Source: Pseudomonas sp. ADAK13
Lineage (GTDB): Bacteria > Pseudomonadota > Gammaproteobacteria > Pseudomonadales > Pseudomonadaceae
Reading direction: 5' to 3'
Length of the DNA: 64,000 bases
NCBI RefSeq assembly: GCF_012935715.1
Contig: NZ_CP052860.1
Location: forward strand, 6,572,001 to 6,636,000
This document shows, in pieces, positions 61,519 to 64,000 of this stretch. The notes below the pieces were generated by a model. It made no database searches. It saw nothing but the letters and a program-made list of their open reading frames with translations, and was not told the DNA's origin. The translations under genes and the position numbers were made by a program. The first letter of the stretch is position 1; each line of letters begins with the position of its first letter.

Positions 61519-62484
61519 ATGTACAAAGACCATATCGTCAAGACCCGCATGACGGACAGCGCCGTATTCATGGGCGCAGTCGCCGTGGTGATTTTCATCA
61601 TCACGCTGGCGTGCGGCGTGGGCGAAGGCCGCCTTGCCCACTTGATGGGGCCCATCGTTCTCGACCTCAAGGCACCGCTGGCGCGTGACATTGCGGTGGG
61701 CGGCACGTTCACCCTGACGGTGGTGCTGAACCTGTTCATCCTCGGCCGCTTTCCCTTGCGCGCGCAGATCATCACGGTGTGGTGCGAGTTGTTGGTACTG
61801 TTCCTGTTGTTCTTCGACACCTTCAACCTTTCCTATAGTTTTATCGCAACCAAAATCGGTTTCATGATCACCCAAGGGGTGTTCACCACCGTCTATGTGT
61901 CGGCGATTTCGATTGCGATTGCGTTCGTCCTGGCCTTGTTGGGCGCCACCGCACGCTTGTCTTCCAACGGCTTCGCAATTGCGATTGCCAGCTTCTACAC
62001 CTCGTTTTTCCGCGGCGTTCCGCTGCTCATCCAGATCTATCTGATTTACCTGGGCATTCCTCAGCTCGGTTATGTCGTCGGGGCGGTGCCGGCAGGCATC
62101 CTGGCGCTCTCGCTGTGTTATGGCGCCTACATGACGGAGATCTTCCGTGCCGGTATCAGCAGTATCTCGCGGGGCCAGTGGGAAGCCTCGCGGGCGATTG
62201 GCCTGAATCCTTTCCAGACCATGACCCGGGTGATTCTTCCGCAGTCCATGCGGCTGATCATTCCGCCAACAGGCAACCAGTTCATCTCGATGCTCAAGGA
62301 CAGTTCGCTGGTGTCGGTGATCGGGGTCTGGGAGCTGATGTTCCTCGCGCGAACCCAGGGACGCGCCGAGTTCCGCCACCTGGAGATGCTCATCACTGCC
62401 GCCGTGCTGTATTGGCTGCTGTCGATCGTGCTGGAAACCGTTCAGGCCCGCCTGGAAAAACACTTCAACCGCGCCCATCGCTGA
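61519..62484 (+). CDS. Polar amino-acid ABC transporter permease with N-terminal extension
   Basis: 321 residues. Residues 105-321 are a HisM/GlnP-type permease with the EAA loop (GQWEASRAIGLNPFQTMTRVILPQSMRLI). Ahead of it is an extra segment of about 100 residues with three hydrophobic spans (17-33, 58-76, 84-98) that most of these permeases lack. It is followed after 15 bp by the ATPase gene and then by the binding protein: one operon. Confidence 0.9.
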   Translation: MYKDHIVKTRMTDSAVFMGAVAVVIFIITLACGVGEGRLAHLMGPIVLDLKAPLARDIAVGGTFTLTVVLNLFILGRFPLRAQIITVWCELLVLFLLFFDTFNLSYSFIATKIGFMITQGVFTTVYVSAISIAIAFVLALLGATARLSSNGFAIAIASFYTSFFRGVPLLIQIYLIYLGIPQLGYVVGAVPAGILALSLCYGAYMTEIFRAGISSISRGQWEASRAIGLNPFQTMTRVILPQSMRLIIPPTGNQFISMLKDSSLVSVIGVWELMFLARTQGRAEFRHLEMLITAAVLYWLLSIVLETVQARLEKHFNRAHR

Positions 62485-62499
62485 ACCAGGAGCATGACG

Positions 62500-63264
<765 letters not shown>

Positions 63265-63329
63265 GAAGCATCGTCGGACATCGACCAAAACAACAAAAAT
63301 CCGTACTCACGATATCTGGAGGCTTACCC

Positions 63330-64000
63330 ATGATCTCGCTCACCCGCTTCGTCGCCGCAGCCACTGTCGCCACCGCCCTCGCCGGCCTCACAGGCACCGC
63401 CTGGGCGGGCTCGACCCTTGACCGTATCCATGAAACCAAGGTGATCAAAGTGGCCACCTCCGCCAACTGGCCACCGCAATCGTTCCTGGGGCCGGACAAT
63501 AAACTGCAAGGGTTTGATATCGACGTCGCCAGCGAAATCGGCAAACGCCTGGGCAGTAAAGTCGACTTCGTGACGCCCGAGTACGGGATCATCACCGCTG
63601 GCCGCTGGTCGAACCGCTGGGACTTGTCGGTGGGCTCCATGACCCCCACCACCGAGCGCACCCGGGTGCTCGACTTTCCCGCGATCTACTACTACACGCC
63701 GTATGTATTTGCGGTGCACAAGGACGCTGCCGCAGCCAAATTGGCGGACCTGAACGGCAAGATTATCGGCGTCGAGGCCGGTACGACTTCGGAGGACTAC
63801 ATCAATCGTCGCCTCAAGATCGACGCCGCCGATGTGCCGCCGTTTACCTATGACGTCACACCCGGCGAGGTTCGCACGTACGGCGACAGCATGGGCCCGC
63901 TGGATGACCTGCGCATGGGTAACGGGGTCCGCTTGGACGCTACCCTGTCCGCGCTTCCAACCATCGTCGCGGCCATCAAGAATGGCTATCCAATCGTCAG
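63330..64000 (+). CDS. Polar amino-acid ABC solute-binding protein (partial, runs off the window)
   Basis: About 223 codons from the ATG at 63330 (TCTGGAGG site) to the end of the window with no stop. Signal peptide ends near AWA-GS (residue 26). The mature chain is a family 3 binding protein: IKVATSANWPPQSFLGPDNKLQGFDIDVASEIGKRLG, GRWDLSVGSMTPTTERTRVLDFP. It completes the operon with the permease and ATPase. Its ligand cannot be read; an Asp/Arg pair typical of amino-acid binding is present. Confidence 0.9.
   Translation, partial: MISLTRFVAAATVATALAGLTGTAWAGSTLDRIHETKVIKVATSANWPPQSFLGPDNKLQGFDIDVASEIGKRLGSKVDFVTPEYGIITAGRWSNRWDLSVGSMTPTTERTRVLDFPAIYYYTPYVFAVHKDAAAAKLADLNGKIIGVEAGTTSEDYINRRLKIDAADVPPFTYDVTPGEVRTYGDSMGPLDDLRMGNGVRLDATLSALPTIVAAIKNGYPIV

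Overview
The window is about 62-65% GC, gene-dense, and looks like a chromosomal stretch of a Pseudomonas of the P. fluorescens lineage. The grounds are the gene content (GlxA-type AraC regulators, many LysR regulators, an HglS-type 2-oxoadipate dioxygenase, polar amino-acid ABC systems, two-partner secretion) and six pairs of the REP-type palindrome with core GTGGGAGCTGGCTTGCC, plus several of a second family (GGCGAGGGAGCTTGC / GGTGAGCGGGCTTGC). I see no rRNA, tRNA, CRISPR array, transposase or phage gene. No database search was run; every name is by recognition of family motifs.

Layout. 1-4665: tail of a TPR-type AAA regulator, a convergent winged-helix/P-loop regulator, a GlxA-like regulator, a pirin and a small secreted protein made only of 13-residue repeats. 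4939-11506: small redox enzymes (quinone oxidoreductase, cupin, aldo-keto reductase), each with a neighbouring LysR regulator, then a GFA zinc protein and a histidine phosphatase whose C-termini both run into one REP pair. 11645-13457: orphan sulfonate-type binding protein followed by an 840-bp gene-free giant inverted repeat. 13487-22691: a complete sugar-alcohol unit (SorC regulator, RpiB-type isomerase, ABC importer, SDR, zinc dehydrogenase, DhaK/DhaL kinase) that best fits C4 polyols (threitol/erythritol) going to erythrose 4-phosphate. 22804-27004: LysR, HbpS-like protein with an MFS exporter, SohB. 27216-33752: TpsB/TpsA secretion pair. 33892-46360: housekeeping and accessory singles (phosphatase, SCP2 protein, GH63-type glycosidase, HglS, YdcH, transketolase, unknown secreted protein, SDR, EamA, LysR, SMI1/KNR4). 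46427-48484: chemoreceptor.

48763-58579 is the most interesting accessory block. The minus-strand module is a fused permease-ATPase, a PhyH-type dioxygenase, a solute-binding protein, a class II aldolase, DUF1028 and an ArgE-like deacylase. A LysR regulator separates it from a divergent plus-strand module: a RidA-like protein, an AroQ-like protein lacking two catalytic residues, and a flavin monooxygenase. The RidA and monooxygenase promoters carry the same roughly 30-bp element at nearly the same distance from their start codons, which ties them into one regulon. I read the block as an undescribed catabolic pathway for an imported amino-acid-like or N-acylated compound; the substrate cannot be read from sequence.

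58646-64000: LysR, peroxiredoxin, a second member of the unknown secreted family seen at 42050, and a polar amino-acid ABC transporter whose binding protein runs off the end of the window.
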